A stretch of 64,000 nucleotides of DNA, taken from Edolisoma coerulescens. Taxonomy: Eukaryota; Chordata; Aves; Passeriformes; Campephagidae. Under the pieces are notes generated by a model. That model was not told the DNA's origin. It searched no databases and saw only the letters and a program-made list of their open reading frames with translations. Made by a program: the position numbers and the translations under genes. Shown here piece by piece: positions 1-14,350 of this stretch. The stretch spans positions 379,104 through 443,103 of the forward strand of contig VWZW01004095.1 of NCBI GenBank assembly GCA_013397115.1. The letters are read 5' to 3'. How positions within the stretch are numbered: position 1 is the first letter of the stretch; each line of letters opens with the position of its first letter.

Positions 1-3000
1 TCTAGCATTGGTACTGGAGGTGACCCGGGCAAAATCTACTTCTACAAAATGAGTTAATTGCATACACAAACAAGGTTTGTGGATTACAATTACCCATTTT
101 GCATGGTCAGCTACCATGAATGCATAGATTCAGCTTGAGGCCACAAGACTGACGTCTCCGAAGTCTGATGGAAAATTAGGGATGTGAACAAGTTTGAATG
201 AACACGCACCAACGCAATCACCCTATAAAACTCAAACCAACCCAAATGGGAAAATAGATGGTGGGAAAAGATAAAGCCTACTATTTTTGTTTTAAATAAG
301 CATTTCACAACAAAAGAAAGCACAAGCCCCAAAACTCTTGTACTTTTTGTGTTTAGCCAAAGTTAAAATAGAAGCAACAGAACAGTGGGGGGAAAATCTT
401 GTTTTTCAGAATAACTGGACAGAACAGACTCTGTTTCAGGGCTCAGGCTGTTAAAAAATGTCACACTGAGTCTCTTCAGTTGAGTCTTACAGGAGAAGGA
501 CCAATATTGTGGCTTCTCTTCTAACTTCAGCTTTAGAAGTTTCAGTGTGCCTCTCGCCACCACACTGCACTGAGTTGATTTGTGTGTGATTGAGCACGCT
601 GGCTGCATGGGTGTTACATTCTAGCCATGTCCTTAAAATGACACACATGCCCTAATTGACCACGAGCACCCTAGCCCTTTCCATAGTCTGTCCACAGAAG
701 TCTGTCTGTCTGCCTGCATAATTTTTTGACCTCCAAATGTAAATTAATAGTGTGGGCACCCTTAATAGCCTCCCTTTACCTGTATTGTGACCTACCAGCA
801 TATTTGAAAGTTATATTTTCAGTCTACACAGACGTCAAGGAGGCCTTGCAGTTATGTTATCTCATCTGTGATTATTCAGCTGCAGAAAATCCCCTTTTCC
901 ATGATACAGTTGGAGCCAAACTTACCACATTCCAATTAACTACTTCTGTTGGTATTAGTTTTCATGTGGTCCATTGCTTTTACCTGTGACAGATTTTTCT
1001 TCCATCCAGAGCCAAGTGGTTAGCCGAAGTTCAGGATCTTACAGGTTTAGGAAAAATCATAATGATGTTTATGTACAAACAAGTTATACATAACCCTATA
1101 TCCCTAAACACAGTAAAAATGAAAAGCAGATAGATTACTTTCTCAAAGTATGTAAGAAGTCGCAAAATATCAAAAGGTTTCCCAGAAGTCCTTTGCTGAA
1201 GAATTTCTCTGTGTCCTCTCAGGATACTTTCAACTCCTTTGCCAGTAAACTGGGGCTTTGCAACAGAAAGCCCAAAATTGCTTTATAGACGCTCAGTCTG
1301 TTCAACCCTGAATCTGACCTGACCTGTTTTCTTTATGGTAAGCTTTCCTAAGATCCATCAGGATCTCTCTGCTAAGAGTTTTTTACTTCACTTGAGTTGC
1401 GCAACCTTCTGTGTGCATTCAAGATAAAATCAATGGTAACTATGAATATTTTCCAATGCAGGAATAAAAAACCAACCAAACCAAACAAACAAAAAACCAA
1501 ACAAAAAAAATCCCACCACCAACAAAACGTCTCCTATGTTCCGTTTTTTTGTCATAAACTAGGCATTACTGAAGAGGAAAGGAGGGATTCAAGAGGATAT
1601 AGAAAGGGCGAATGTAGTTTAAAAATGACCTCCTGGACAAATAAGATGATCCACAGTGAGGGCTGTGCTTTTGTAAATCTGTATATTGCTTTATTCTCTT
1701 CACCCTGTAAGACACTAGAATATCAAATGAAGTAGAAGAAGATGATGTCTCATAAAATATGTTGTCTTGCTCTTTCTTATTCTCAGAGTGCTTATACTAG
1801 ACATGCCACTATTTCAAGCTTCTTCTCTATAGTATCCATACACTCTCCTGGCAGTGTACTTCACTCTGATCTGTATGAGTGGAGAGTGGTCCTTTCTCTA
1901 AATTTTTCTGCATTGTAGATATGGTCTGTGACAAAAGTAATGAGCAAGAAATAATATTCACTTCCTATTCTGTGTTTTGTTTTTCTTGTAGAAATTGACA
2001 GTATAGCTGTGCATAGCGTTTTCACTTTCTTGGCAGCTCCCTTAGAAAATGCAAAGATATTAATTTCACTATGCTGAAAAGCCAGGACAGAGCAGATTTC
2101 CTGCACTGCACTACGAATTAGGCTCGTGTTCTAGAAACACTGGTCTGAGAACAGATCGCTACCTCACACTATTTGCTGCTCTCTGCAGTGCTGTTAAAGA
2201 CTGGTCTGTCCACCTCTCATGAAGCTCACCCTTGTTCTGAAAGCCTGTGGGATCCTTAAGAAGCAATCATGCTCTGCAGTAGAGATTTAAAGACTTAAAA
2301 GGTGCTTAGACCTCGTACTGGTCCTTTGCACAGGAGGCACATTTCATTCAGTATAAGATTTTTTTACAGTAGAACCTAGTTTTAATAATTGATCTTTCAG
2401 ACTGATTGAAAGCTCCTGCTCCACTTTAGCTATTAATCTTCCTCAGAACACATTTAGGTCATTATTGCTTTATATACTAAAAGCAGGTAACCACAACACT
2501 GTATGTCTGTCATAACTTCAGGGGACACTGTAACACCACTGTCTGTGGTATCCTTTTTCTGGTTCCAATCTAAAATCAAGTACCTGCTTGAGACATTTGA
2601 CATCAAAGTGGTTCAGGGCTCATTTCTGCCCTGAGGGGTGGATTTTAATTTTTTTAATTTTGTGAAAGAGTAGTTGCTACGGCCACATATGGATTTTAAA
2701 TTCTTTTGAAGCTAAATTTCAGTGGGTGCACTGCCACACAATATACTTATTCCAGCTTAGCCAAGTCAATTACTTTATAAAGGCCCCACACTTTCTTCCT
2801 ATGCTACATTGCATGCCGTGTGTTTTCACAACTGCTATAGATCTTAAAAAGAGAAAACTTCTGTTTGTTAGATAGAATGACCAGCATGTGGCTGTACTGG
2901 TATTGATGCTGAAACTCAGTACATTAAAGATAAGAATTGCTTCCAGGTATGCTAACAATAAAATCTTTCTCTGAGGGTAAGGTAATGAGTTCATATTTAT

Positions 3001-4947
3001 ACAGGGAAAATCAGATACTGAAGCAGAATAGTGGGCAAGATCTAATATCCATCTGACTCTCATGGTTACTTCTTTTATTGGTCCCATATCTTAATATAAG
3101 CATAAGTTTTGTTCTTTTTCCAGGTAGTAAGATTATTATGATTATTATTTCAATCATCAGTCATTTACTGTTTATTATACTGATATAAAAAGCCATGAAA
3201 AATTAAGAATCTGAGAAAAAAATGTTTTCAAAATACTTGGAAATTGGGCAAGCTTCTCAAAGTTCAGATAAGGTGTTCAGAAATCTCTCGTTCTATCCAA
3301 TTCACCTTCACTGCCAAGAACAGAAAAACCCCAGATTCTGTTGTTCTTTCTGCTTCATCCATTTATATCTCATGTAGAACATTTTTTCATAGGAAGCAGT
3401 CTCCAATCATTCCTGCAGTTATTAAACTGCTGCCAAATTTTGGCCTGAAATTCTCTGTGTCTTTATTCCACTCATTTATCAAGCCATAACCCCTCCAGAT
3501 GAAATTATCAAAAACTTAATTAAACATGCAATCACAAAACATAAAATTTACCTGAAAATACTGTAAATTCCTTTCTAGACCTGAGTTCAGGCTTCTGTTA
3601 TTTTTATCTTAAAGCAACTGAAACTCCATCTATTGCTATATATTTTATAGTAGTGTACAAAGAGAATCCCAGAACCTCTCACTTCAGTCATTATGTTATT
3701 TGTGCCCCAGGAAATATTCACCCTCAAATCCAAGTTCTGGAAGCCAAATAAAGGAGGAAATGAACTTACTATTTCATCTGGAAAAGCAAGTTAAATCCCA
3801 CTGAAACCAAAAGATAGCTTTTAAAATGTCTCTACATGTTAAAAGTATACTATCAGATATCTACTATCAGATTTTAACCACCACGTAATACGAGTATTGC
3901 AAACGTTGAAATCATGTGGATGTAAATTTGGAAGGAACGTTGAGAAATCCCATAATCCCAAGACCTGCCTGTCTTGTGAGGTCTGTATGGCTGCAGTATC
4001 AGCATAATCCTTTCTAATCTTTAATAACATTAATTCTCAAACATATCCATATGGGTGAGGGACATACAACAAGTCATTCATGGGCAGGAGAGGTAAGAAT
4101 GAGTTGGAATACATTGGAGTTTGCAGAAGTCACAGATGTTTCCAACAAAGGAGGGACCAAAAGAACGGTTTTCCTAGTCCCTGCCCGGACTTCCTACCAC
4201 CAAGTCAGTTTCCCAGGTGAGATAGAAAATTTGAGATACAGCCTCTCACCACCTTTCTGAGTGTGTTGCATGGCATCAGATTCACATGAATATATGATAC
4301 AGAAATAGGAGGCCTCGTGATTCCCTAGTTCTGCTTTTCTTTAATACTCTAGTACACTGTTGCTTGGGTCTTTTACTCTAGGCAGTTATCACGATCAGAT
4401 TTGATAACTCCCTCTCACCCTGAGAATACTACTATTACTAGAATTTTGTCCACCAAACAAGGAAAAGGAACACTGCACTGTGTCTATTCATTGCTGTGAA
4501 ACATCCTTATAATTTGCAGTGGCAGTCAAAGCTGAAAGGAAAAAATAGAAATAAATCACATTGATATGAATGTAATACCTTCCTCTGTCCACATGTCTGT
4601 CTCATTCATCATTTCTTGTTCTCTGCCAGATGTAGGGGCTGCTCTTTTCGCAGTCTTCCAGTTCAGGCTTGATGAAAAGAAAGAATTTTTTCTAAGATTT
4701 TTTAATTACTGTAAATGAAAATATGGTGTTAAGACCATTACTTTCAGGTGTTTTGGGACAGAGTGGAATTCAGGAACCAGTATTATGGCAAGGGAATGTC
4801 ACAGTCATCAGAGATTGCGTGATATCATGCATCAGAGAACTGGAAGTTGCCTTGTTCGAAGATGGAAGGAAGGAAAAGTACATTACACAGTCAAATGGAG
4901 CTGGTATTAAGAGCTAAAGGTAGGAAGGGGACAGAATAGGAGGAAGG
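1..4947. other. Non-coding unique sequence, no gene seen
   Basis: AT-rich sequence with stops in every frame. The open segments here are at most about 110 codons and none shows a domain, a compositional shift or paired splice sites I would trust. It holds one A/C simple tract (1464-1527), listed separately. No interspersed repeat family was recognised, although old diverged copies cannot be excluded by eye. Confidence 0.7.
1464..1527. repeat. A/C-rich simple tract (CAAA/CCAAA-like)
   Basis: Runs of A broken by C or CC in imperfect CCAAA and CAAA units, continuing into a CCACCACC stretch. It resembles the A/C tract at 49571-49710 and, on the opposite strand, the T/G tract at 40281-40347. Low-complexity DNA with no coding meaning. 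Confidence 0.75.
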
Positions 4948-5510
4948 TGTGATAGTTTTGGTTGAGAGAGTTAATTTTCTCCAGAGCAGCTGGTATGGGA
5001 CTATGTTTTGGATTTGTGCTGGAAACAGTGTTGATAACACAAGGATGTATTAATTATTACTGAGCAGGGCTTGCACAGCAGCAAGGCCTTTTCTGTTCCT
5101 CACTCATCCCATCAGTGAGTGGGCTGGGGGTGCACAAGCAATTGGGAGGGAACACAGACCAAAGGGATACTCCATAAGGCATCATGCTCAATGTATAAAG
5201 CTTGGACGTGGAAGTTGGCAGGGGCTGCTGGTGCTCAGGGACTGTATGGGCATTGCTTGGTTGGTGGTGAGCAATTTCTCTTTTGCACTACTTGTTTTTC
5301 TTGCATTTACTTTTATTTTTTCCCCTCCTTTCTCCTTGTTGGCTTTTTCCTCCATTTTTTTTTTTTAATTATTAAAGTTTCTTTGTCTCAATCAATGAGT
5401 TTTTATACTTTTACCCTTCTGGTTCTCTACACCACCCCACTGGAGGGGATTGGGGCGTGAATGAGAGGCTGTTGGGTGTTTAGCTGCCTAACGGAGTTAA
5501 ACCATTACCA
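4948..5510 (+). mobile_element. Solo LTR of an avian endogenous retrovirus
   Basis: The segment starts TGTGATAGTTTTGG and ends near TTAAACCATTACCA, giving the TG...CA ends of a retroviral LTR over about 563 bases. I recognise its body as a common LTR of neoavian genomes: the stretch about a large ATGTTTTGGATTTGTGCTGG block, the block around 5160 (CCAAAGGGATACTCCATA), and the U5-like end with CCCACTGGAGGGGATTGG. A TATA-like TGTATAAAG lies at 5192-5200 and an ATTAAA polyadenylation signal at 5371-5376, in the right order for U3-R-U5 on the plus strand. No gag, pol or env sequence flanks it and no second LTR is seen, so it is probably a solo LTR left by recombination. A target-site duplication was not evident. 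The exact family name and the last few bases of the 3' end are uncertain. Confidence 0.8.
5371..5376 (+). promoter_or_regulatory. Polyadenylation signal of the LTR
   Basis: ATTAAA inside the LTR, about 170 bases after the TATA-like box and about 135 bases before the LTR end. This fits the R/U5 boundary region of the element. Whether it is used now is unknown. Confidence 0.5.
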
Positions 5511-8500
5511 ATGGGGTCTGGGCGAAAGCTTGAACACTGATGAACAGCACTGTGGTTCTGAGATCATAATCCCCCCTCAAGTCTTACTATTTCCCTCCTA
5601 CCCAAATGCTCATGATACCCAGTAGCAAACTTGTTATTGCTGTTACCCCTTGCTGGAAGTTTTGTCAGCTTTTTTGTCAACGGCTTAAACAGCAAAAAGG
5701 CTCTGAAAATTAATTCTGAAATTTTCTTCTGTTCAGAATTAATGTTAAAGTCAGTACATTGATAGAAACAACTTTTTTGATCTGATTATTTTAAATTTAT
5801 TTAAAAACAAAATAAATTGGGGCACAGGAAGGACTCGCACCAGTGATGCAACATAGCTGCATAATGAAAGAAGAGCATTTGGAAATCACCCTTCTTCTCC
5901 TGCTCAGAATTGCAAGTTGGCTGTCACTAAGATGGACCCAGTTAAGGCAACTGATGTTGTAGGGCCCAGTTCTTATCCTTGCCTCAGCTAGGAACATCCA
6001 ATACAATGTCTTAAATCAAAATAATCAGTGTTGGTCATCTGTTAGGCACTGTATACAAGTACACCTACTAAAGAGTTGTATCTGAAGGAAAAGGTCTGTG
6101 CATTCCCAATAACAGTATCAGCTGGAACTCTCAAGTACAGGGAATGCTTCATTATACATTAAAAAAAGTTAGGTTCTAGATAACTCCCAACTGACATCTG
6201 AAATTAGCAAACACTTCTAACCCTACTCTGTGCAAGTTTCATGTCCTTTCATATGAAAGAGGGACAATATATGCCATGCCTCAGGGAAGTTCTGAAGATA
6301 CCCTAAACAGTATTTCTAAAGTAATTGCATGTTTCAGAGTTATAAGCACATAGAAAAGCCTAAGAGAACATAAATAATAGACACAGTGGGAAATAAAACC
6401 ACTACTGAAAAATCTGCTAAGTAAATATGAACTGCCTGTTCTTTGCATTGGATGGAAAAAAGGCTGTGCAGTCACAAATTTAAAAGTTATACTAAAATAA
6501 AAGTATTAAAGGAAACAGAGCTAAATTTTTTTCTCCAACTTTTTTTTTTAATTTTCAGTTTTACATTTATATTTATCATCATTTTACTGTTTGCAGCACA
6601 ATCAAATGACCTTCAGATTTTTTTGTGCTATGAAGTGCATGATTATGTCATTCAGCAAAAAAATTTTACAGTCATTCATACTGGATCATGGGATTAATCA
6701 CAGGAAGCACAACCCTAAGTGAATTATATAGATAGTATCAAATAAATGGAAGTAAAGCCTTTCCGCTTCACCACTCCTCACTTGTTGTACGGCACACTGC
6801 ATAGACAGTTTTTAAATTCTTGAACAAACGTGGCAATTTCTGAGAAACTATTTTTCAATACCTTCTTGCAAAACCAGGATTACTTATTCCTGTTTTGTCT
6901 AGTAAGATATTAAGCCTTAGGTGCTGTTGTTTCAGGTGGAAGAATAATATGAGTAACTAGCATATGACCCAGTCTGTTGGCTGGATGTGAGCATCCAAAG
7001 CTTCATCCTAATTATAAAGGCATCCCTGGGATGAACACACCCAAATGTGTTGCTAGGAATTTGATCAAAATGCCACATGTCTTATCCTGCAGTAAGTCAA
7101 AATATGTCAGGTGGTTTCTCTACTTTACTACACACTTAGTAAAGATAAGTACATGCAAATCATACTATACCTTACACAGCGACTTAGGAACAAGCATTTA
7201 AGGACATACTGATCACCATTTTCAGCAACCAGGTCCTCAAGGATAGGTTTTAGGAAAAGTTGCCCTGATATTCCCATGCTACTCATCTTTAAGAATCACA
7301 GTGGTTTTGCCCCATCTCCAGGCCAGCTGCTCCCTCAACCCCTCATCCCCTGCAGCAGATCAGTAGGTCACCCACCACTCCCCATGGTTTGCTCTACAGT
7401 ACAATAACCGAACACAACAATATTCACTCTGGTTAATTCATGCCCCTAGGTGCCCTGAGATTACTCAGGCTCAAACAATCAAACAATTGTTATCCTTGGA
7501 AAGCAATGGGTGGATCTTGGCTACAAAATTAAATCAGTTTAAAAATAGTTGATAGCACCTGGGTTAGCTGAGGCAAAACTAAGGAAAGCTCAGCTGCACG
7601 GACAAACAAGAACTATTTTCCTTTTATGCCTAGTCAGAATTAGAGGATAACAAAGCAAAACATGAGGAGAATTGTCATTCTGTCACCTGCAACTCAGGAA
7701 TGCTGCAAGGCTCAGATTGGTGCTGTGCTTTGCCCCTTCTCACTGTCTGAACTCTCAGGTTTACATTTACCATCATCAGGGTATTAAAGCTCTGCAGGCA
7801 TCATCTACGTCTGTCTGCACCTGGCAAATCCTGCATTCTCCCCCTCATATAAATGCTGCTGCTGAAAAGTTGGTTTATACATTCCATGCACTCAGGGTTA
7901 ACCTTGCAGTCTTAAAAAAACTTTTGGCTCAAAAGCTATATAAAGGGGAAATTAAAAACCAGAGGGAGGGGAACAGACAACAATTAAACACATTAAAATT
8001 AATTAGGTTTTTTGAAATGTGCTGGTGACCTGAAAAGAAACATGCCAGTTTCTAAACCCTTTCAGTACTTTCATATGAGATACATTTTTCAATTTCTCTG
8101 CTTTCTATCTTGTGGTCATTTTGGTCTTGAGTGAAACCCCAGAGATACACCAGTTTATTCCAGATAAGCATCCATAAGATTACTTGCTTATCTGAACTTT
8201 GTCCAGAGCTCTTTTTTTGAGAAATCAAACCATAAATCCACTTCCTTGTGGTATTCCTAGGAATTATTTATTGTTGGCTAGACTGGAGACTGTGTAAGAC
8301 ACCCTTTCTTGTGGTATTTTGGGACTTCAGATTGTAGCAAGATTACCACAGGCTCCCAAAACAGATATGGACACACATACAAAATAAATAAGAAGGACCT
8401 ACCACAAATCTGTGCTACTTGTGAAATGCTCACTATCAGAAAGAGGGATCTAAATTCAGTTCTCTCTCTAGGTGTTGACCAGGACTAATGCTCTTACCTT

Positions 8501-11500
8501 CAGTGGAGCTATTCTGAATCATCAATAACTAAACTAGGATGGTATTGTAATTAAAAAATTTCAACTGAAAAATTAGGTTGTGCCGTCTTCTCTGCTGATG
8601 TCATTGAGTGAAGAAAGCTATATGGCAATGCAGAACTAAGTTTATTTTCTTTTAAGGAAAGAAAAGCTGGATCCAGAAGATCCCATCTCCTGTTTCTCAA
8701 AACGGTCTCCTAATCACCTACATAGACTTTGGGGTCAATCAAAGTAAAAGATTATGCTAAAATGCATAGTTTTTTTCCAAGATAATTGCATGTTGTTCTC
8801 GACTGAAACAGTACCACTGTAAACATGCCATGCAGGAGAAGAACATTTCCCCACAGGGTGTTTGACTGGAAGACTGTTTTCCTTTAGTGGTGGAAGTTGA
8901 TTTGTAGTGGCTTGTACTGTGCATATTTTGAGTGTCCACAAAATTCTCTAGCTGATCATAATGTACTTATTAGTGTGGGGTAATCTGAGATTATTTGCTT
9001 TCTGCTGTGGAAGGTGGTGATCCAGTGTCTTTGCAGTCTCCAAAGCCTGCTTTTTGTTTCTAGCTCTGTTTCTTCAGAAAACGGCGTGATGCACTCTGGA
9101 AACAGTGTTTGCAGGAAAAGCAGTAGCAGACATAAAGAATCAAGAAGTTTTTGTGGCTCAATCTCCAGGCTTCAAGTTTAAGATCTTAAACTTATGGTTC
9201 TGGTATTGAGTGCGGCATTCAGAAATCATCCAATTCTTCCTGTAAAAGCAAAAGCAACCGGGAATTCAGCTCAGATGGGAACAGTGGGAAGTCAGACAGT
9301 CCTATCAACCACCTTGTCACATCCTAGTCATAGACAGATGGGTCTGTTTCAGGAAAAGTGCCCTGGCATTAACCCATGGTCAAGAAGACCTGGAGAAGGG
9401 TCATGGGCCATGCTGCACAGTCCTCTCAACAGCTGTACTAACTACAGGAGGCCAGAGTACCTGAGTGCTGGCTAGTGAAAGTGAATGAGGGCAAATAAAG
9501 CAGGCAATGCTGGTCTTATGAAACAGCAAGAAGGAGCAACGAGCTGGGGAGACACAGGAGGAGGAGAAAACGATGGAGGAGAAATATAAAAGCTTTGTAT
9601 TTAACTTCCTCTGATTGCTGAACCATTCCTCAGGCAAGAGGAGAGCTGGCTCAGACGCCACTAGGAGTCTGTAGAAGGGAAGTGGGTTTGTGGCTAAGGA
9701 TTTCCAAGCTGTCAATGTGAGACTGCTTGACCAGTTGTGTGTCCCTAATGGGCACGGTCAGGAAGAAACAAGGGCATGGGAATTTTCTTCAAACAAAACA
9801 GGAGATGGAGATCTGTGTGAACTTGATGAGGGGAAGAACAGATAAAGAAAGTAAAGGAAAAAAGAGCTGCTGGAGAGCCTGAAATGGGACACACCTGCTA
9901 CACCCTGCTAACTGAATTTATGGAGTTTGCAAAATACAGCCAGATTAAGTTCTCCTTTGAAAGCAAGAAAGTGTAAATATCTCACCTTCTCAGGCTGAAA
10001 ACTTCCACCTGCAAATTTCAGGTGAATTCATACACAGCTGAGCTGACAGTTAGCCTGAATCACAGAAGGCTCAAAAGTCATTAGATCCCCAGTAAACTCC
10101 ATAGAGTGCCAGAGGAATGTCTCTTTAATATCTGCATTTAATCCCCTGTGAAGAAAAATACAAAGGCTGGATTTCAGTGGGTCAAATGGTGATGTCTGGA
10201 ACTTGGACACTTCCATCACAACCAGCAATTCCATATTCCCACTACAGTCAACAATGTCCTGGTCAGTTAAGTTCAGTCCTGATTCATCTAAACCTCAGTC
10301 AGACATTTTAAATGTCCCTGATGAATCACACCCTTGAAATACTCATTTCTTTCCATTAGGTGGGAAGGGAATTGAGGGTGACTAACTCAGAGTAGAGCTA
10401 CACCCAAAAAGTCAAACAAAAAGGCTAGAAAAAAAAGAGAAGAGGATAAGAAAAATGAAAGCTGTAATTTCAAGGTCTCCCCATGTGACAAAGATGTACG
10501 TAATGAAGACCAGAACCCCCAGTTTTATTGCCATAAGAAGGCAAATTCTGTTGTGGATGGAGAGGGGCAGGGAGTTCCCACATTAATTTAGTTCCCACAA
10601 CTAAAACTGGAATTTGGCCTGTTGCATCAAAGTTTGTCAGCATGACACTTCAAAATCCTTTAGTTTAACACTCTATTCAATTCTGATTTTGCCAGTTGTT
10701 GTGCTGTTTTATCTTCACAAATCCATATGTTTCACAAAAAATACACTTTTCCAAACATAAATATCTTCAGCTGTTAAATCCCAAGGAATCCAAGTTCAGC
10801 TACAAGACAGACAGACTCCCAAACACTTAAAAGTAAGAAAAAAACCAATCACAAATATCTTGCTTTCAAAAATACCTACACTTTTCCAGAAACAGTAAGC
10901 TGAGAAGGAAACAGAATATGTGAGGATTTCTTGTGATGTTACACAAGCCTGGGAAAAATATTTCTAGAAACTGGAATCTGATACCAAATGGGCTTCAGTT
11001 ACTTGTCTGGTAATATCCAGAATACTCCACTGCATCCCAGTGTGGTGCTATTAGATTAACCATTCTCTTTTTCAAACGTTAGTGTATATTCATGGTGGAT
11101 CACTAAGCAAACACATTCAGAAAAGAGTGGATATGGAAATGTTCTCTGTCAGCTGTATAAAAAATTGAAAGTAACATTCCTCAGGTTGAGCAGCAAGCCT
11201 CAGGCCATGAGTGCTCCCCTTAGACAAAGTCCTTCCTTAAGAGTTTGGAAAGGGTAGTGAGCCGTCCTTCGCATAAAAGACCCCTGAAAGCCAACCAGGA
11301 AGTTGAAGTCAGCTTTATTGAGGAAAAAGTGCATTTGGAGGACAATAATCTGTCTCCTTCTGTTAGTAATCTCAGGATTACTTAAAGGAGGCAATGCCTC
11401 CCCATCTGGGTGGGGAATGCATTTGCCTTCAAAAGGAAGGCTTTGTGGATAAGGTAAGGGAACCCCCAGCCTTCAGCGATGTGAAGGCTGCAAAAGAGGT

Positions 11501-13526
11501 TGTTCACATGCTAATGAACCAAGTCAGCTTTGGGGAAGTCTCTCCTGCATAGTTCTCTATTTTTAGTTTTAACATGGCTTTTAGTCCTTGTTCAGCCACA
11601 ACATTTAATGAAGACAATGCACTTTTCGCTGAACTGAGCTGAACATACTCTTTGAAATTGAGTAAAACTCCCAAAGTCATTAATAATAACTAATATCCCG
11701 ATTAAGTAATCTTTACAGGTGTTATCATGCAAAAGAAAAAAACCTAAAACAGCTAACCAAATCCAAACCTAACAACACTCTCCCACCACCTGGAAGAAAA
11801 TTTCACCACCATAACTCCCTTAACTTATTTTACTGATTTTATGGTACATAACATGTATAGAAAGGAAGGTAAAACGTGGTCAGGACTGGCCAGCAAGCAA
11901 GAAATTCTGACTTTGAGAAAAGAGATGTCCACAAGAATCTGAGTAGTCTTTTGTTTTTCCTCTCCTCTTGCAAATACAACGCCTAAGTTTTCATTCTTTT
12001 CAGTGGTGTTATTTCTATCATGTAAACCCTTCAAACACTAAATACAATTGAGCTAGACATTTCTCATGAGTTTTAAATAATTACAAAGAGAAGATCACAA
12101 TTTGAAATTCCTGTTCCCTTCCCTCATTTGACAAACAGTGAATTTATTCAGATACTGTTATGTCCAGGAGAATGAGTGATACTCATTTGTCTTAGGAATT
12201 CTGCCTACTAGAAGCTAGGATATAGCAGGGATTATTAAATCTGTTATTTGTGACTGTTTTAATTTAATAGTCATGTTTTAGAATGTATGTTTTGTGAATC
12301 AGAATGTAAAAATAACAGAGAAGAAATGCACTATTTGTATTTGTTTTACTAAGATGAGTTGAGATTGGGAGTTTTTAAATGGATTTTCTAGGTTTTCATT
12401 TATATAAGGATGGTTAATGTCACTATTGGTTTGTTCACCTGAGGACCTATAAAGGCTCACCCATTATTGCCTTATAAACCAGAAAGTATGCATGAGAAAA
12501 TTCTCAGGGCACAGCTGCATATCCATTCTATTTATGAGGCTAAAGCCCTTACAAGGAATCAGAGCAACCTGAGTTTTCTGTGAGAACTCCTGCACCTGAA
12601 TTAATACAGCTCATATTACAGTGTGCAAAGGACTACCGTATCTGTGCATAAATGCAGAAAGACCCATAAATGGGTTTATTTGAAATATTCTTTTTGAAAA
12701 ACTCTGGAAGCCATTTGGTACCATTTGGTGAAGTGCTTGTTGAGTCAGTAGTGGAGGACTTTCCTTCTGCAAGTCTCTTTTGAACAAACACCAGAAAAAA
12801 AAATAAACACACGATTTGAAAGTCTGTGTATCTCCTTATTTTGTAGTGTCTCTTCAGGCAGCTCACAAGAGTGAAATACAGAAAGTGCGTGTGGGCCAGG
12901 AGTGGGCTATCCATTTTTCCTTCCCTCAGGGGGGGAGTGGCAACCGCTGTTTCTTGGCATTCACTCAGCCCTCCTGCTTTGGCATAATCAGGAGCTGGAA
13001 ATGTACCATGACTAAGTCTCTTTTATACCAAATCCAAACATTCTTGTCAACGCCAGGATTCAATTTGCATTTTCAATGCCAAAGGCCAGCAGACTAACTC
13101 TACCCTCTGTGTAGTAAGTCAATCCCATAGATGAAGGAAAAAACTTAGCTTAATTTAGATTACCAAGGGACAATTCTGAGACTTACTACATAAATTATAG
13201 TGAAAAAAAGTTACAGAATATGGGGAAAATGGTCCTTTTTGTTTGTTTTCTGAAGAAAGATCTGTTGTGTCAGCAGCAGTCTGAAAAAGTGATTTTTACC
13301 TTCTGACAGGACAGATCTATTTCTCAGCTGCTTTTAAGATAAAAATCCTACAGTAACTCCCCCACACCTCCACTACCAGTCAAGAGTGAGTGGTGCAACC
13401 ATTGCAGGATGGAAGAATTCAAAGACAGAGAAGGTAGGGAATCAGATTGCTAGCATAGTTATGGAGGTATTTCCTCAGAAACATTAAGTCAAATTTCAAA
13501 CATCTATAAAACTTTAATAAACCAGG
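5511..13526. other. Non-coding unique sequence, no gene seen
   Basis: Eight kilobases of AT-rich sequence with short open frames only (118 codons or fewer). It includes a slightly GC- and purine-richer part at about 9.2-9.9 kb that carries overlapping frames on both strands, none with a recognisable domain. The first few tens of bases after 5510 could be a remnant of retroviral leader, but I could not establish this. No known repeat was recognised in the rest. Confidence 0.65.
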
Positions 13527-14350
13527 TTGTCAGAAAGAGAGCTGGGAGAATTTCTTGATTGTAATACCTGCCAACTCAGCTCTATATTCAGCTTCATACT
13601 TGGCAGACCTATTACCTCTCTTCACATCGTTTGTCTGTCCATCCAATGCACTGTATATTTTCTTGGCTTTCTCCTAATCTTGGCTATCTTGGCTCCTGCA
13701 TTTACCTTGTGCACCATCTCTGGAGGAAGAACCATGACTTTGGTAACCTCCTACGCACTTGTAGCTTTTCTTTCAAAGAAAGACAAGCTTCTTTCTTTCT
13801 CATTCACTGTCATACTCTTTGCTGTCATGGTCTGACTGAGCCTTCTCCCTTCTGTTCGTTCGTATCCCTCTGCACAGTATTTTGACAGTTTGTTTAAAGG
13901 CCAGGCTGACATTTTCTAGAAAAACTCTCTGCCCTTTATTCCTTTTTCCCTCCTCTCTGTCAATCATAAATTCCAAAGCATTTCAGAGTCCTATCAGATC
14001 TGTGTCTGTCAATTTCCTTTATTCCTTCATTTTTCCTTTTTGTAACAAGTTCTTTCCTTTCATATTAAGGCATGATTCATGATTCCCTCAACACGTCATG
14101 TCCACTTTCTTCTCCCCAAACAAGCAACCTAAATACTCTTCTTCAGTCTCTTCTTTTCTGAAAATTTTTCTTTCTTTATTTATTTTTTTGGTGCAGGCTT
14201 CATGATTTCTCTGGCCTCTTTACCTCTGAAAAATGGTCTGATTTCACTAAGCTTTCCTCTGCTTTGTATTTCTCAAGGAATATTTTTCAGCTTTTCTTAT
14301 TTTCTGGCCTTCTATTCAACACTAAAAATAAAGAGGGCTTTTCATCTCCT
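13527..14350. other. Pyrimidine-rich (plus strand) non-coding stretch
   Basis: The plus strand is strongly enriched in C and T, with many CTTTC, TTTCTT and CCCTTCT runs. The bias lowers stop frequency on the plus strand and explains the open frames there (102, 84 and 66 codons), which translate to repetitive Phe/Ser/Leu-rich peptides. No domain is visible. Confidence 0.55.

Noticed and set aside
5119..5460. 113-codon plus-strand open frame
   Set aside because: It falls inside the solo LTR, which carries no gene in this part.
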